A DNA stretch of 64,000 nt. Source: Actinopolyspora erythraea (lineage in GTDB: Bacteria > Actinomycetota > Actinomycetes > Mycobacteriales > Pseudonocardiaceae). The notes beneath the pieces were generated by a model. That model did no database searches and was not told the DNA's origin. It was given only the letters and a program-made list of their open reading frames with translations. The stretch's first letter is position 1. Every line of letters starts with the position of its first letter. This document shows, piece by piece, positions 43,174 through 52,400 of this stretch. The position numbers were made by a program, and so were the translations under genes. The DNA lies in contig NZ_CP022752.1 in assembly GCF_002263515.1 (NCBI RefSeq), forward strand, positions 1,612,001 to 1,676,000, in the 5' to 3' direction.

Positions 43174-44382
43174 GTGGCGGTCACGGTTATCGGAATCGAC
43201 GGCGGGCCGTTGCCCGAGGGGGCGACCGAGGTGTTGAACTCGGCCGCACTGGTCGTGGGGGCTCCGCCGCACCTGCGGGCGCACGCACCGGAAGGAGCGC
43301 GGACGGTCGAACTCGGTTCGTTCGGTCCCGCGCTCAACGCGCTCTCGGCACTGACCGCATCGGAAACCGGCGTGGTGCTCGCCTCGGGCGATCCCGGTTA
43401 CTTCGGAGCGGTTCGCGCGCTGCGCGACAAGGGGGTGCGCTGTTCGGTGATGCCCGCCCTGTCGAGCGTGCAACGCCTGCTCGCCAGGATGGGACGTTCC
43501 TGGGAGGACACGAGCGTGGTCAGCGCACGTATCGGTGGGTTGCACCGCGCCCTCAACGTCTGCCGCGCGCGCTCGGCCGTGGTGGTGCTGACCGGAGGGG
43601 GAATCGGACCGGCTCAGCTCGCTTCCGGCCTGCGTGGATGGCGTCGCACCATGATCGTGGGCGAGAACCTCGGTGGCGAGCACGAGCGCGTCACCACCGT
43701 CGCCCCCGAGGAGGCGGCCGAGCGCAGCTGGTTCGAGCCCAACATCGTCTGCTGCGTGGACGATCCCGACGCGGTTCCGGGCCGGAACTGGCACAGCGGT
43801 GGGGAGCCCACCCCGCCCGCCCGGTGGGCTCTGCCGGAGGAGGAGTTCTCGCACCGGGAGGGAACCATAACCTCCGCCGAGGTCCGTGCGCTTGCGCTGG
43901 CGAGGCTGCGGCCCCGCCCCGGGACTCTGGTGTGGGACGTGGGGGCCGGTTCCGGTTCGGTGGCTGTGGAGTGCGCCGGGATGGGGGCCGCGTGCGTCGC
44001 CGTCGAGTCGGACGAGGCGCAGGTCGCGCGGCTGGTCTTCAACGCGGCCGTGCACGGGGTGGACGTCCGGGTGGAGGAGGGGGCGGCCCCGGCCGTGCTG
44101 CGCGGGCTCGCCAAACCCGATTCGGTTTTCGTCGGGGTCGACGACGCCGAGGTGCTCACCGCCTGCGCCCACGTGGGGGCCACCCGCGTCGTACTGGTCC
44201 TGTCCGCTCTGGACAGAATAGGGGCGAGCAGGGACGTGCTGCGCAACGCGGGCTATCGCGTCGAGGGAGTGCAGCTCTCGGCCAATCGGATGCTCACCTC
44301 CGACGAGGAGGGACCGAGGTTGTCCGCCGGTGAGCCGGTGGTGTTGCTGTCCGCCGAGCTTCCCGCCGCGGAGAACGAGTGA
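43174..44382 (+). CDS. CobL-like precorrin-6Y methyltransferase paralogue (CbiE-CbiT fusion)
   Basis: 402 residues with two SAM-methyltransferase domains: a CbiE-like tetrapyrrole methylase (about 1-195, with A-S-G-D-P-G-Y-F-G) and a CbiT-like class I methyltransferase (about 225-400, with V-W-D-V-G-A-G-S-G-S-V-A-V-E). CobL methylates C5 and C15 and decarboxylates the acetate at C12. GTG 43174 has GGAG 8 bases upstream. A second, more canonical CobL is at 59955, so this copy may be specialised or redundant. Its stop overlaps the next GTG. Confidence 0.8.
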   Translation: MAVTVIGIDGGPLPEGATEVLNSAALVVGAPPHLRAHAPEGARTVELGSFGPALNALSALTASETGVVLASGDPGYFGAVRALRDKGVRCSVMPALSSVQRLLARMGRSWEDTSVVSARIGGLHRALNVCRARSAVVVLTGGGIGPAQLASGLRGWRRTMIVGENLGGEHERVTTVAPEEAAERSWFEPNIVCCVDDPDAVPGRNWHSGGEPTPPARWALPEEEFSHREGTITSAEVRALALARLRPRPGTLVWDVGAGSGSVAVECAGMGAACVAVESDEAQVARLVFNAAVHGVDVRVEEGAAPAVLRGLAKPDSVFVGVDDAEVLTACAHVGATRVVLVLSALDRIGASRDVLRNAGYRVEGVQLSANRMLTSDEEGPRLSAGEPVVLLSAELPAAENE

Positions 44383-44879
44383 GTGATCTCGCGGGGGTCG
44401 TCGTCGGCCTCGGTGCTTCCAGCGGTACCACCGTCGCCGCGTTCGCCGAAGCGCTGTCCCGGTTGGACCGGGAGTGGCCCACCGGGCCGGTCGTGGTGCG
44501 GGCCGTGGCCACCATCGATCGCGCGGCGCGTTCGGCGGAGCTCCGGGCGGCGTTGCGGGAGCACTCCCGGAACTGGGTGCTCGCCGGCACCGGTGAGTTG
44601 CCGCTGCTCTACTACCCGGCCGAGGTACTCGGCCGGGTCAGTGTTCCCAACCCGAGTGATCGCGTCAGCGCTCGAGTGGGCACTCCCAGCGTCGCGGAGG
44701 CGTCGTGCCTGCGGGCCGCCGCCGAACTCGGCGACGGCCCGGCGCGGCTGGTGGTGCGCAAGTTCGCGGCGTCCGGGGTCACACTCGCGGCCTCCGTCGC
44801 GACGGGGACGCCCGTCGTCCCCGAAGCCACCGTTTCCGGGCGAGGACTGTGCCCGTTGCGGGCGCACCGGTCGCGCTGA
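44379..44879 (+). CDS. CbiG C-terminal domain / CobE-like protein
   Basis: A 166-residue cytosolic protein matching only the C-terminal third of CbiG, equal to stand-alone CobE: V-V-G-L-G-A-S-S-G-T-T near the start and a C-terminal V-G-T-P-S-V-A-E-A-S-C-L-x-A-A-x-E-L-G segment. CbiG opens the ring lactone in the anaerobic pathway; the exact role of CobE in the aerobic pathway is not settled. It overlaps the CobL paralogue stop by GTGA, so it is in the same operon as the CobM- and CobL-like genes. Confidence 0.8.
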   Translation: MSDLAGVVVGLGASSGTTVAAFAEALSRLDREWPTGPVVVRAVATIDRAARSAELRAALREHSRNWVLAGTGELPLLYYPAEVLGRVSVPNPSDRVSARVGTPSVAEASCLRAAAELGDGPARLVVRKFAASGVTLAASVATGTPVVPEATVSGRGLCPLRAHRSR

Positions 44880-45049
44880 GCGTCGCTTCGTACCCTGCTC
44901 GCCGTCGCGACCCCCACGTGCCCTCCGTTCGAGTGAGGGGAATCGAGGTCGCTGTCCCCTGATTGGAGTGACCGGCTGTAGTCGTCAGCAGAAATCGACT
45001 ACGTGAAGTCAGCAATTCACTGACGGTTAGACCGATTTGATGACAGATC

Positions 45050-45080
45050 TTGACTGTATCGAGTGAACTTCAATTACAGT
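45050..45080 (+). promoter_or_regulatory. Sigma-70-like promoter of the candidate small RNA
   Basis: TTGACT (-35, 45050-45055) and TACAGT (-10, 45075-45080) with a 19-base spacer; the predicted start is about 45087. The box quality is unusual in this GC-rich window. Confidence 0.5.
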
Positions 45081-45086
45081 ACGGTG

Positions 45087-45198
45087 AGCAATATGTGACA
45101 AAGATTCAGCTTGCGTGGTTGTCCAGGACCTCAAGGGTGATCGACCACGCTCACCACCGCACTGACTGGGGGTGTGCGGTGGTGTTTTCTTTTTCTCC
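45087..45198 (+). ncRNA. Candidate small RNA
   Basis: A transcript of about 110 bases is predicted between the promoter and a canonical terminator. A first stem pairs GCGTGGTTG (45113-45121) with CGACCACGC (45142-45150), including one G-U pair. The second stem is the terminator. No ribosome-binding site with a sensible short ORF was found. It is not a tRNA and has no riboswitch core that I recognise. It could also be a leader of the downstream aminotransferase gene, but that gene appears to have its own -10. Confidence 0.5.
45152..45194 (+). terminator. Rho-independent terminator with T-run
   Basis: CACCACCGCAC (45152-45162) pairs perfectly with GTGCGGTGGTG (45174-45184), followed at once by TTTTCTTTTTCTCC. 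This is the best canonical intrinsic terminator in the window. Confidence 0.85.
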
Positions 45199-45406
45199 GC
45201 CCCGATCTCTCCTCGCGTCCGCGTGGCGGCTCGCGACTCTTTCCGCGGGGACCCGATGTCCCCAGGTGTGTGACATTGTCAACACTTCGTGCTGACATGC
45301 TCGTGGAATCTTGTTTTCGCCTGTCGGAATCGGGTGTGCCCAGGTCGGATCCTCGTCAAGTGGGGACGGCCCGGTGCGCTGCGAAGGTGTGCCTAGGGTG
45401 GAAGCC

Positions 45407-46507
45407 ATGGCACTGGTTGAACGCTCTCTGCTCGGCCCCGGGCCGTCGAACACGTATCCGGAGGCCACCGCGGCGCTGTCCGCGCCGCTGCTCGGCCACC
45501 TCGACCCCGAGTTCCTCAAGTTGCTGGACGAGACCGGGGAACGTCTGCGGTCCGTCTGGGGAACCCGAAACCTCCGTACGCTTCCGCTCTCCGGAACCGG
45601 CTCCATCGGTATGGAGGCCGCCTTCGTCAACTTCGTGCATCCGGGTGACGCGGTCGTCGTGGCCGTCAACGGCCTGTTCGGCGAACGCATGTGCGACGTC
45701 GCCGGCCGCTACGGAGCCGAGGTCGTGCGTGTCGAGCACGAGTGGGGCCAGCCCGTGGACGTCCAGCGCGTGCTGGACGCTCATCCCTCCCCGGCCCTGG
45801 TCGCCGCCGTCCACGCCGAGACCTCGACCGGCGTGCGCAGCGACATCGGACGGCTCGGCGAGGCGCTGCGCGCCCGCGACGACCGGACCCTGCTGCTGGC
45901 CGACTGCGTCACCTCCATCGCGGGCGAATCGATCGAGCTCGACGCGTGGAACGTCGACATCGCCTACGCCGGTACCCAGAAGTGCCTCGGCGTGCCCCCC
46001 GGCCTCGCGCCGTTCACGGTTTCCGAGCGTGCCTGGCAGCGCAGGGTCGAAAAGCCCACCACCTGGTATCTCGACCTCGGGCTCATCGGCAACTACGTGA
46101 CCGGAGGCGCTTCCGGTGGACGCGCCTACCACCACACCGCGCCCACCGCGATGGTCGCCTCGCTGCACGCCGCGCTCGGCCGGGTCCTCGACGAGGGGAT
46201 GCCGGCGGTGGCCGAACGCCACCGGACGGCGGGCGAGGCGCTGCAGCAGGGCCTGCAGCGGATGGGGCTCCAGCTGTTCGCCCCCGAGGGCAACCGGCTG
46301 CACCAGCTCACCAGCGTGTGGGTTCCCGAAGGCGTGGACTCGGCAGACGTGCGTAAGCAGCTGTTGACCGACTACGGCATCGAGATCGGTGCCGGTGCCG
46401 GCCGGTTCGCCAACAGCGTCTGGCGCATCGGTCTGATGGGCAACAACGCGCGGCTGGACCGCGTCGAGATGCTGCTCGGTGCGTTGCGCACAGTGCTGGG
46501 CAGGTAA
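45407..46507 (+). CDS. Class V PLP-dependent aminotransferase (serine/alanine-glyoxylate type)
   Basis: A 366-residue aminotransferase of the AGXT/SerA-glyoxylate group. It starts L-L-G-P-G-P-S-N, the PLP lysine is Lys192 in A-G-T-Q-K-C-L-G, and the phosphate-binding G-T-G-S-I-G-M-E is near residue 64. The physiological amino donor and acceptor (alanine or serine with glyoxylate) cannot be separated by eye. ATG 45407 lies about 7 bases after a TAGGGT box, consistent with a leaderless mRNA. It is monocistronic, with a terminator after it. Confidence 0.9.
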   Translation: MALVERSLLGPGPSNTYPEATAALSAPLLGHLDPEFLKLLDETGERLRSVWGTRNLRTLPLSGTGSIGMEAAFVNFVHPGDAVVVAVNGLFGERMCDVAGRYGAEVVRVEHEWGQPVDVQRVLDAHPSPALVAAVHAETSTGVRSDIGRLGEALRARDDRTLLLADCVTSIAGESIELDAWNVDIAYAGTQKCLGVPPGLAPFTVSERAWQRRVEKPTTWYLDLGLIGNYVTGGASGGRAYHHTAPTAMVASLHAALGRVLDEGMPAVAERHRTAGEALQQGLQRMGLQLFAPEGNRLHQLTSVWVPEGVDSADVRKQLLTDYGIEIGAGAGRFANSVWRIGLMGNNARLDRVEMLLGALRTVLGR

Positions 46508-46532
46508 CTCTCTCAAGCGACAAGTCACCCGG

Positions 46533-46573
46533 CCGTGCCAGGGGTTCGTCGGAGCGGCGGAGCCCTGGCACGG
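46533..46573 (+). terminator. Stem-loop after the aminotransferase gene
   Basis: CCGTGCCAGGG (46533-46543) and CCCTGGCACGG (46563-46573) form a perfect 11-bp stem with a 19-base loop, 25 bases after the stop and ahead of the next riboswitch. Confidence 0.7.
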
Positions 46574-46634
46574 TCGTGTCCGAAACGTTCCCGGCGCCGC
46601 GACCACCGGGGTGAACAACCTCACCTTGATTGAC

Positions 46635-46812
46635 CTGGTGCCTTCGGGTGAAGATGCTCGCGCCGTGAGGCGAGGAACTCGGTGCGAGTCCGAGGCGGTC
46701 CCGCCACTGTGACCGGGGAGCAGGTTCCCAATCGACGCCACGGCCCGTTCAGGCGGGCTGGAAGGCGGGAACCCGGGCCACGATCCGGAAGCCAGGAAAC
46801 TGCCCTCGGCCC
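46635..46812 (+). ncRNA. Adenosylcobalamin riboswitch (upstream of cobalt transporter)
   Basis: The core reads GGAACTCGGTGCGAGTCCGA (46672-46692 region), then GCCACTG (46703-46709) with TGACCGGGGAG, then B12 box AAGCCAGGAAACTGCC (46789-46804). It ends about 60 bases before the ATG at 46876. It should shut off cobalt uptake when AdoCbl is plentiful. Confidence 0.93.
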
Positions 46813-46875
46813 CGCGTCACGCCGTGACGCGCGGAATCGGTCCCCAGGGCGGGAAAACCCGGGAGGTTCCTCCGA

Positions 46876-47946
46876 ATGACGTCCTCCGACGCGTTGCCGA
46901 ACCGGCCGGACAGCGGCTGGTCCGCCACGGAGCGCCGGAAAGTGATCCTCGTGTTCGCCGCGCTGGCCGTGCTGCACCTGCTCGGCTGGGGTGGCTATCT
47001 GCTCTACCAGAACTCCCTCGGTGCCGCGGGAGGGCTGGCCGCAGCGGGTGGCGTGGCCTACTTGCTCGGTGTGCGGCACGGTTTCGACGCCGATCACGTC
47101 GCGGTGATCGACGACGCCACCCGGCTGCTGATGCAGCGGGGCAGGAAACCGGTCTCGACCGGTATGTGGTTCGCGCTGGGGCACTCCAGCGTGGTGTTGG
47201 TCCTGGCGACGGCGGTCGCCTTCGTCGCGGGCGTCGCGGCGAAGGGGTGGGCCGAGAGCTTCGGCTCGCACACGGCGCTATTCGTGGACGTCTTCGTGGT
47301 GCTCGTCGTGGGGGCGCTGGCCGTACTCAACGCCCTCGTGCTGCGCGACGCCACCCGGCTGCTGCGTCGTGCCCGCACCTCGGGAGTCGACGACGCCGAG
47401 GTGGAGGAGGTGCTGGGCCGGCGCGGGCTGCTGGCGCGAGTGCTGCGCGGCCGGATGCGCAAGCTGATCGGCAGGTCCTGGCACCTCTTCGTGATCGGCC
47501 TGCTGTTCGGGCTCGGGATGCAGACCGCGACCGAGATCACCGTGCTTGCCCTCGTGGCCCCGACCGGGGGGTCGGCCCTGGTGGTACTCACCCTCCCGCT
47601 GCTGTTCGCGGCCGGTATGTGCACTGTGGACAGCGTGGACGGGATGCTGATGTCACGCGCCTACACGTGGTCGCTGGCGCAGCCGGTCCGCAGGCTGTGG
47701 GTGAACGTCACCACCACCGCGCTGACGGTGGCGCTCGCCGTGGTCATCGGCGTGGTGGTGCTCGCGGGCGTGCTCTCCGAACTCGGCGTCCCGCTGGCCG
47801 GGGCGGTCGCGGGTATCGGGGATCACTTCGAGCTTCTCGGGTATCTGACGCTGGCGGCCTTCATGGCAGTATGGGGAGGCGCCGCGCTCTGGTGGAAGCT
47901 CTCCCGCACCGGGACGCACGAAGTCGTACGTCCTCCCGTCCGGTGA
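46876..47946 (+). CDS. Nickel/cobalt transporter, HoxN/NicT (NiCoT) family
   Basis: A 356-residue inner-membrane permease with about eight helices. The metal-binding signature R-H-G-F-D-A-D-H-V-A-V-I-D-D-A-T-R is at 67-83; the other family motifs, L-G-H-S-S-V-V, L-F-G-L-G-M-Q-T-A-T-E and F-A-A-G-M-C-T-V-D-S-V-D-G, are present. The AdoCbl riboswitch upstream argues for cobalt as the main substrate. It is followed 81 bases later by the CysG-like gene on the same strand, probably the same operon. Confidence 0.92.
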   Translation: MTSSDALPNRPDSGWSATERRKVILVFAALAVLHLLGWGGYLLYQNSLGAAGGLAAAGGVAYLLGVRHGFDADHVAVIDDATRLLMQRGRKPVSTGMWFALGHSSVVLVLATAVAFVAGVAAKGWAESFGSHTALFVDVFVVLVVGALAVLNALVLRDATRLLRRARTSGVDDAEVEEVLGRRGLLARVLRGRMRKLIGRSWHLFVIGLLFGLGMQTATEITVLALVAPTGGSALVVLTLPLLFAAGMCTVDSVDGMLMSRAYTWSLAQPVRRLWVNVTTTALTVALAVVIGVVVLAGVLSELGVPLAGAVAGIGDHFELLGYLTLAAFMAVWGGAALWWKLSRTGTHEVVRPPVR

Positions 47947-48027
47947 CGGACACCAGCGGCAGCAGAACTCCCGAACCTACCCCGCCGACGCCGCCGGGGG
48001 TGTGACCCGACAGGAACGACTACCCAG

Positions 48028-49263
48028 ATGACCTCGCACAGCCAGCACCACTACTTCGCCGGACTCGACCTGCAGGACAGGCGGGTGGTGGTCGTCGGAG
48101 CCGGATCCGTCGCGCAGCGCCGGGTCCCCAGACTGCTCAAGGCCGGGGCGCGAGTCGTGGTGATCTCCCCCGAGGCCACCCCGGCCGTTGAGGCCATGGC
48201 CGACTCCGGCGAACTGGTGTGGTACCGCAGGCAGTACGCGGAGGGGGATCTGGACGGGGCCTGGTACGCGGTCGCGTGCACCTCCAGCGGAGAGGTCAAC
48301 GAGCGGGTGGTCGCCGAGGCCGAACGTGACCGGGTGTTCTGCGTGCGCGCGGACGAGGCGAGCCGGGGCTCCGCGGTCACGCCTGCCGTCGCCGAGCACA
48401 ACGGGTTGCTGTTCGGAGTGCTGGCCGGCGGTGACCACCGGAGGTCCGCCGTGGTCAAGGAGGCGTTGCTGGAGGCCCTGCGCACCGGGCAGGTCGACGA
48501 GCGCGCCGAACCCCCGCAGCCGGGGGTCGCGCTGGTCGGCGGTGGTCCCGGTGACCCCGACCTGATCACGGTTCGGGGACGCCAGCTGCTGGGCAGGGCC
48601 GATGTGGTCATCACCGACCGGCTCGCGCCGCGTGAGCTGCTGGAGGAGTTGTCACCGAACGTCGAGGTGATCGACGCCTCCAAGATCCCCTACGGGCGTG
48701 CGGCGAACCAGGAGGTCATCAACGAGCTGCTGATCGAGCGTGCCACGGCGGGCAAGTTCGTGGTACGGCTCAAGGGCGGCGATCCCTACGTGTACGGGCG
48801 CGGTTTCGAGGAGCTGCTGGCCTGTGTGGAGGCCGGGGTGGCCGTGACCGCGGTACCCGGCATAACCAGCGCGTTCGCGGCTCCCGCCATCGGGGACGTA
48901 CCGGTGACCCACCGAGGAGTGGCCCACGAGGTCGTCGTGGTGTCCGGACACGTCGGCCCGCACGACGAGCAGTCGCTGGTCGACTGGCCCGCTCTGGCTC
49001 GGTTGAACGGAACGCTGGTGCTGATGATGGCCGTCAAGCGGATCCGCGAGTTCGCCGACGTGCTGCTCGAACACGGCAGGAGGCCCGACACGCCGGTCGC
49101 GGTGGTGCAGGAAGGCACCACGCACACGCAGCGGACGCTGCGCAGCAGGCTCCGCGACGTCGCCGACGACGTGGAGAACTCGGAGGTTCGCCCGCCCGCA
49201 GTGATCGTCATCGGACCGGTGGCCGGACTGGCTCCCGAACGCGACGCGTCGCCGGTGGGCTGA
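48028..49263 (+). CDS. CysG-like fusion: precorrin-2 dehydrogenase and uroporphyrinogen-III C-methyltransferase
   Basis: 411 residues in two parts. Residues 1-160 form an NAD-dependent precorrin-2 dehydrogenase domain (V-V-V-G-A-G-S-V-A-Q-R-R); residues 168-405 form the SUMT domain (G-G-G-P-G-D-P-D-L-I-T-V-R-G, R-L-K-G-G-D-P-Y-V-Y-G-R-G, V-P-G-I-T-S-A). The SUMT half makes precorrin-2, the entry to both siroheme and cobalamin. The C-terminal ferrochelatase function of full CysG cannot be confirmed. It lies downstream of the riboswitch-controlled cobalt transporter, so precorrin-2 supply is probably tied to cobalamin status. Confidence 0.92.
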   Translation: MTSHSQHHYFAGLDLQDRRVVVVGAGSVAQRRVPRLLKAGARVVVISPEATPAVEAMADSGELVWYRRQYAEGDLDGAWYAVACTSSGEVNERVVAEAERDRVFCVRADEASRGSAVTPAVAEHNGLLFGVLAGGDHRRSAVVKEALLEALRTGQVDERAEPPQPGVALVGGGPGDPDLITVRGRQLLGRADVVITDRLAPRELLEELSPNVEVIDASKIPYGRAANQEVINELLIERATAGKFVVRLKGGDPYVYGRGFEELLACVEAGVAVTAVPGITSAFAAPAIGDVPVTHRGVAHEVVVVSGHVGPHDEQSLVDWPALARLNGTLVLMMAVKRIREFADVLLEHGRRPDTPVAVVQEGTTHTQRTLRSRLRDVADDVENSEVRPPAVIVIGPVAGLAPERDASPVG

Positions 49264-49353
49264 TCCCGCCCGCACGAGGCCCGCACGTGGAGCGGGCGCG
49301 GCCGAATCCCGCGACCCCCACCCGCTGCCCGCTGCGCACGAGATCGCCGCCCT

Positions 49354-49379
49354 GCCGTGGCGGGAAAAGCGGCCACGGC
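49354..49379. terminator. Stem-loop between convergent CysG-like and cobN genes
   Basis: GCCGTGGC (49354-49361) and GCCACGGC (49372-49379) form a perfect 8-bp stem. A second small stem, GCCCGC/GCGGGC (49279-49284, 49292-49297), lies nearer the first gene. Either can serve as a bidirectional terminator. Confidence 0.55.
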
Positions 49380-49424
49380 GGGGCGGCGTGGGTCTATCGC
49401 GAGATCGCGGAGCGGGGTGCGGTG

Positions 49425-52400
49425 TCAGTCGCCGCCGGGCCCCTCCTCCAGATCACCCTCCACCTGCAGGTAGACCTCGCGCAGCCGTTGCAGCGTCTCG
49501 GGATCGGGCTCGGCCCACAGTTCGCGGTCCGCCGCCTCCAGCAGCCGCTCGGCGATGCCGTGCAGTGCCCACGGGTTGGACTCGGTCAGGAACTTCTGGT
49601 TCTGCTCGTCGAAGACGTAGGTCTCGGCGAGCTTCTCGTACATCCAGTCGCCGACCACACCGGTGGTCGCGTCGTAGCCGAACAGGTAGTCCACAGTGGC
49701 CGCGAGCTCGAAGGCCCCCTTGTAACCGTGGTCGCGCATCGCCGATACCCAGCGAGGGTTGACCACCCGGGAGCGGAACACCCGCGAGGTCTCCTCGTGC
49801 AGCGAGCGGGTCTTGATCGAGTCCGGCCGCGAGCTGTCCCCGATGTAGGCGGCCGGTGACTGCCCGGTCAGCGCCCGAACGGTGGCGACCATTCCGCCGT
49901 GGTACTGGAAGTAGTCGTCCGAGTCGGCGATGTCGTGCTCGCGGGTGTCGGTGTTCTTCGCCGCCACCGAGATCCTGCGGTAGGCGGTCTCCATGTCCGA
50001 CCTGGCCTCGACGCCGTCCAGCTCACGTCCGTAGGCGAAGCCGCCCCAGACCGTGTACACCTCGGCGAGGTCCGAGTCGTCGCGCCAGTTGCGACTGTCG
50101 ATCAGCGACAGCATCCCCGCGCCGTAGGCCCCGGGCTTGGAACCGAAGATCCGCATCGTCGCGCGCCGCTCGTCGCCGTGCTCGGCGATGTCGGCCCTGG
50201 TGTGCGCCCGCACGTGGTTCCACTCGTCGGGCTCGTCCAGTTCCGCGACCATCCGGAAGGCGTCGTCGAGCAGGTTGACCACGTGCGGGAAGGCGTCCCG
50301 GAAGAAACCGCTGATGCGCACCGTGACGTCCACGCGGGGCCGTTCGAGCTCGTCGAGCGGGATAACCTCCAGACCGTTCACCCGCCGTGAGGAGTCGTCC
50401 CAGGTGGGCCGGACACCGATCAGCGCGAGCACCTCGGCGATGTCGTCACCGGAGGTGCGCATCGCGCTGGTTCCCCACACCGACAGCCCCACCGCCCCGG
50501 GCCACTCGTCGTTGTCCTCGCGGTAGCGCCGCAGCAGCGACTCCGCGATGGCGTGTCCGGTGTCCCAGGCCAGCCTGCTGGGGATGCCCTTCGGGTCCAC
50601 CGAGTAGAAGTTCCTGCCGGTGGGCAGCACGTTCACCAGTCCGCGCAGCGGGGAACCGCTCGGCCCGGAGGGGATGTATCCGCCGTTGAGGGCGTGCAGG
50701 GTCGAGTCCATCTCGTCCGTGGTGGCGGCCAGGCGGGGCACTATCTCAGCGGCGGCGAACCGCAGCACCTCGGGAACCCGCTCCGGCACCTCCTCCAGCA
50801 CCGAGCGGCAGGCCTCCTCGACGGAATCGACGCGCCAGTCGCGCTCCTCCATGGCACTCACCAGCGAGTGGGCGAGGGCCTCGACGTCGTCCACCCGCTC
50901 GCGGGCCTCCGAACCGTCCTCGGCCAGGCCCAGCGCTTCGCGCAGTCCCGGAACGGCGGCCTGCTGACCGCCCCACATCTGCCGCGCCCGCAGCATGGCC
51001 AGCACCAGGCTGACCCGTGCCTCGCCGGTGGGGGCATCGCCGAACACGTGCAGCCCCTCCCGGATCTGGGCGTCCTTGACCTCGCACAACCAGCCGTCGA
51101 CCTGCATCAGCATGTCGTCGAACTCGGCGTCGTGCGGGCGTTCCTCCAACCCGAGGTCGTGGTCCAGCTTGGCCGCCTGCATCAGTGTCCAGATCTGGCT
51201 GCGGATGGCGGGCAGCTTGGCCGGGTCCATGGCCGTGATGTTGGCGTGCTCGTCGAGCAGCTGCTCCAGTCGTGCGATGTCGCCGTAGCTCTCGGCGCGG
51301 GCCATCGGCGGAACGAGGTGGTCCACCAACGTGGCGTGCACCCTGCGCTTGGCCTGCGTGCCTTCACCCGGGTCGTTGACCAGGAACGGGTACACCAGCG
51401 GCAGGTCGGCCAGCGCCGCGTCCGTGGCGCAGGCGGCCGACATCCCCGCCGTCTTTCCGGGCAGCCATTCCAGGTTGCCGTGCTTGCCCAGGTGCACCAT
51501 CGCGTGCGCGTCGAAGTCGTCGACGAGCCAGCGGTAGGCCGCCAGGTAGTGGTGGCTCGGCGGCAGGTCGGGGTCGTGGTAGATCGCGATCGGGTTCTCC
51601 CCGAAGCCGCGCGGCGGCTGGATCATCAGCACCACGTTGCCCGCCCTGATGGCGGCGAGCACGATCTCGCCCTCGGGGTCCCGTGAGTAGTCCACGAACA
51701 ACTCACCGGGGGGAGGGCCCCAGTGCTGTTCGATGTCGGAGCGCAGCTGCTCGGGCAGGGAGTCGAACCACTCCCGGTAGCGCCTGGCCGGGATCCGCAC
51801 CGGGTTGCCCGCCAGCTGCTCCTCGCTCAGCCAGTCCCGGTCCTGCCCGCCCGCCGCGATCAGCGCGTGGATCAGCGCGTCGCCGTCCTGCGCCGCCACG
51901 CCGGGCAGGGCGTCCGGGCCTTCGCCGGGGCCGATGTCGTAGCCGTGCTCGCGCAGCGAGCGCAGCATCCGCACCGCCGAGACCGGGGTGTCCAGCCCCA
52001 CGGCGTTACCGACTCTGGCGTGCTTGGTCGGGTAGGCCGACAGCATCAGGGCGAGTCGCTTGTCCCGGGCGGGCACGTGCCGCAGCCGGGCGTGCCGCAC
52101 CGCGATTCCGGCGACACGCGCCGCCCGCTCGCTGTCGGCGACGTAGACCGGCAGTCCCTCCGAGTCGTTCTCCTTGAACGAGAACGGCACCGTTATCAAG
52201 CGGCCGTCGAACTCCGGAACCGCGACCTGGGTGGCCATGTCCAGTGGGGACAGCCCCTCGTCGTTCTCCTCCCAGGCGGCGCGGCTGCTGGTCAGGCACA
52301 GCCCCTGCAGGATCGGGACGTCCAGCTGGGCGAGCGCACCGACGTCCCATGCCTCGTCGTCACCCCCGGCCGTGGCCACCGCCGGTTTGCTCCCGCCCGC

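Larger units (their letters stand above)
44880..45406. other. AT-rich intergenic region with small-RNA candidate
   Basis: 527 bases without a protein gene. Between about 44960 and 45115 the base composition drops well below its surroundings. Inverted repeat GTAGTCG/CGACTAC (44978-44984, 44996-45002), GTGAA/TTCAC (45003-45007, 45016-45020) and a direct repeat GTCAGCA (44984-44990, 45008-45014) precede a promoter and the candidate RNA described separately. A second promoter-like TAGGGT (about 45394-45399) precedes the aminotransferase. Confidence 0.5.

Noticed and set aside
45087..45198. tRNA or known riboswitch in the AT-rich island
   Set aside because: No cloverleaf or CCA-type end and no TTC-type arm; none of the cobalamin, SAM, TPP or glycine cores could be found. 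Left as an unassigned RNA.
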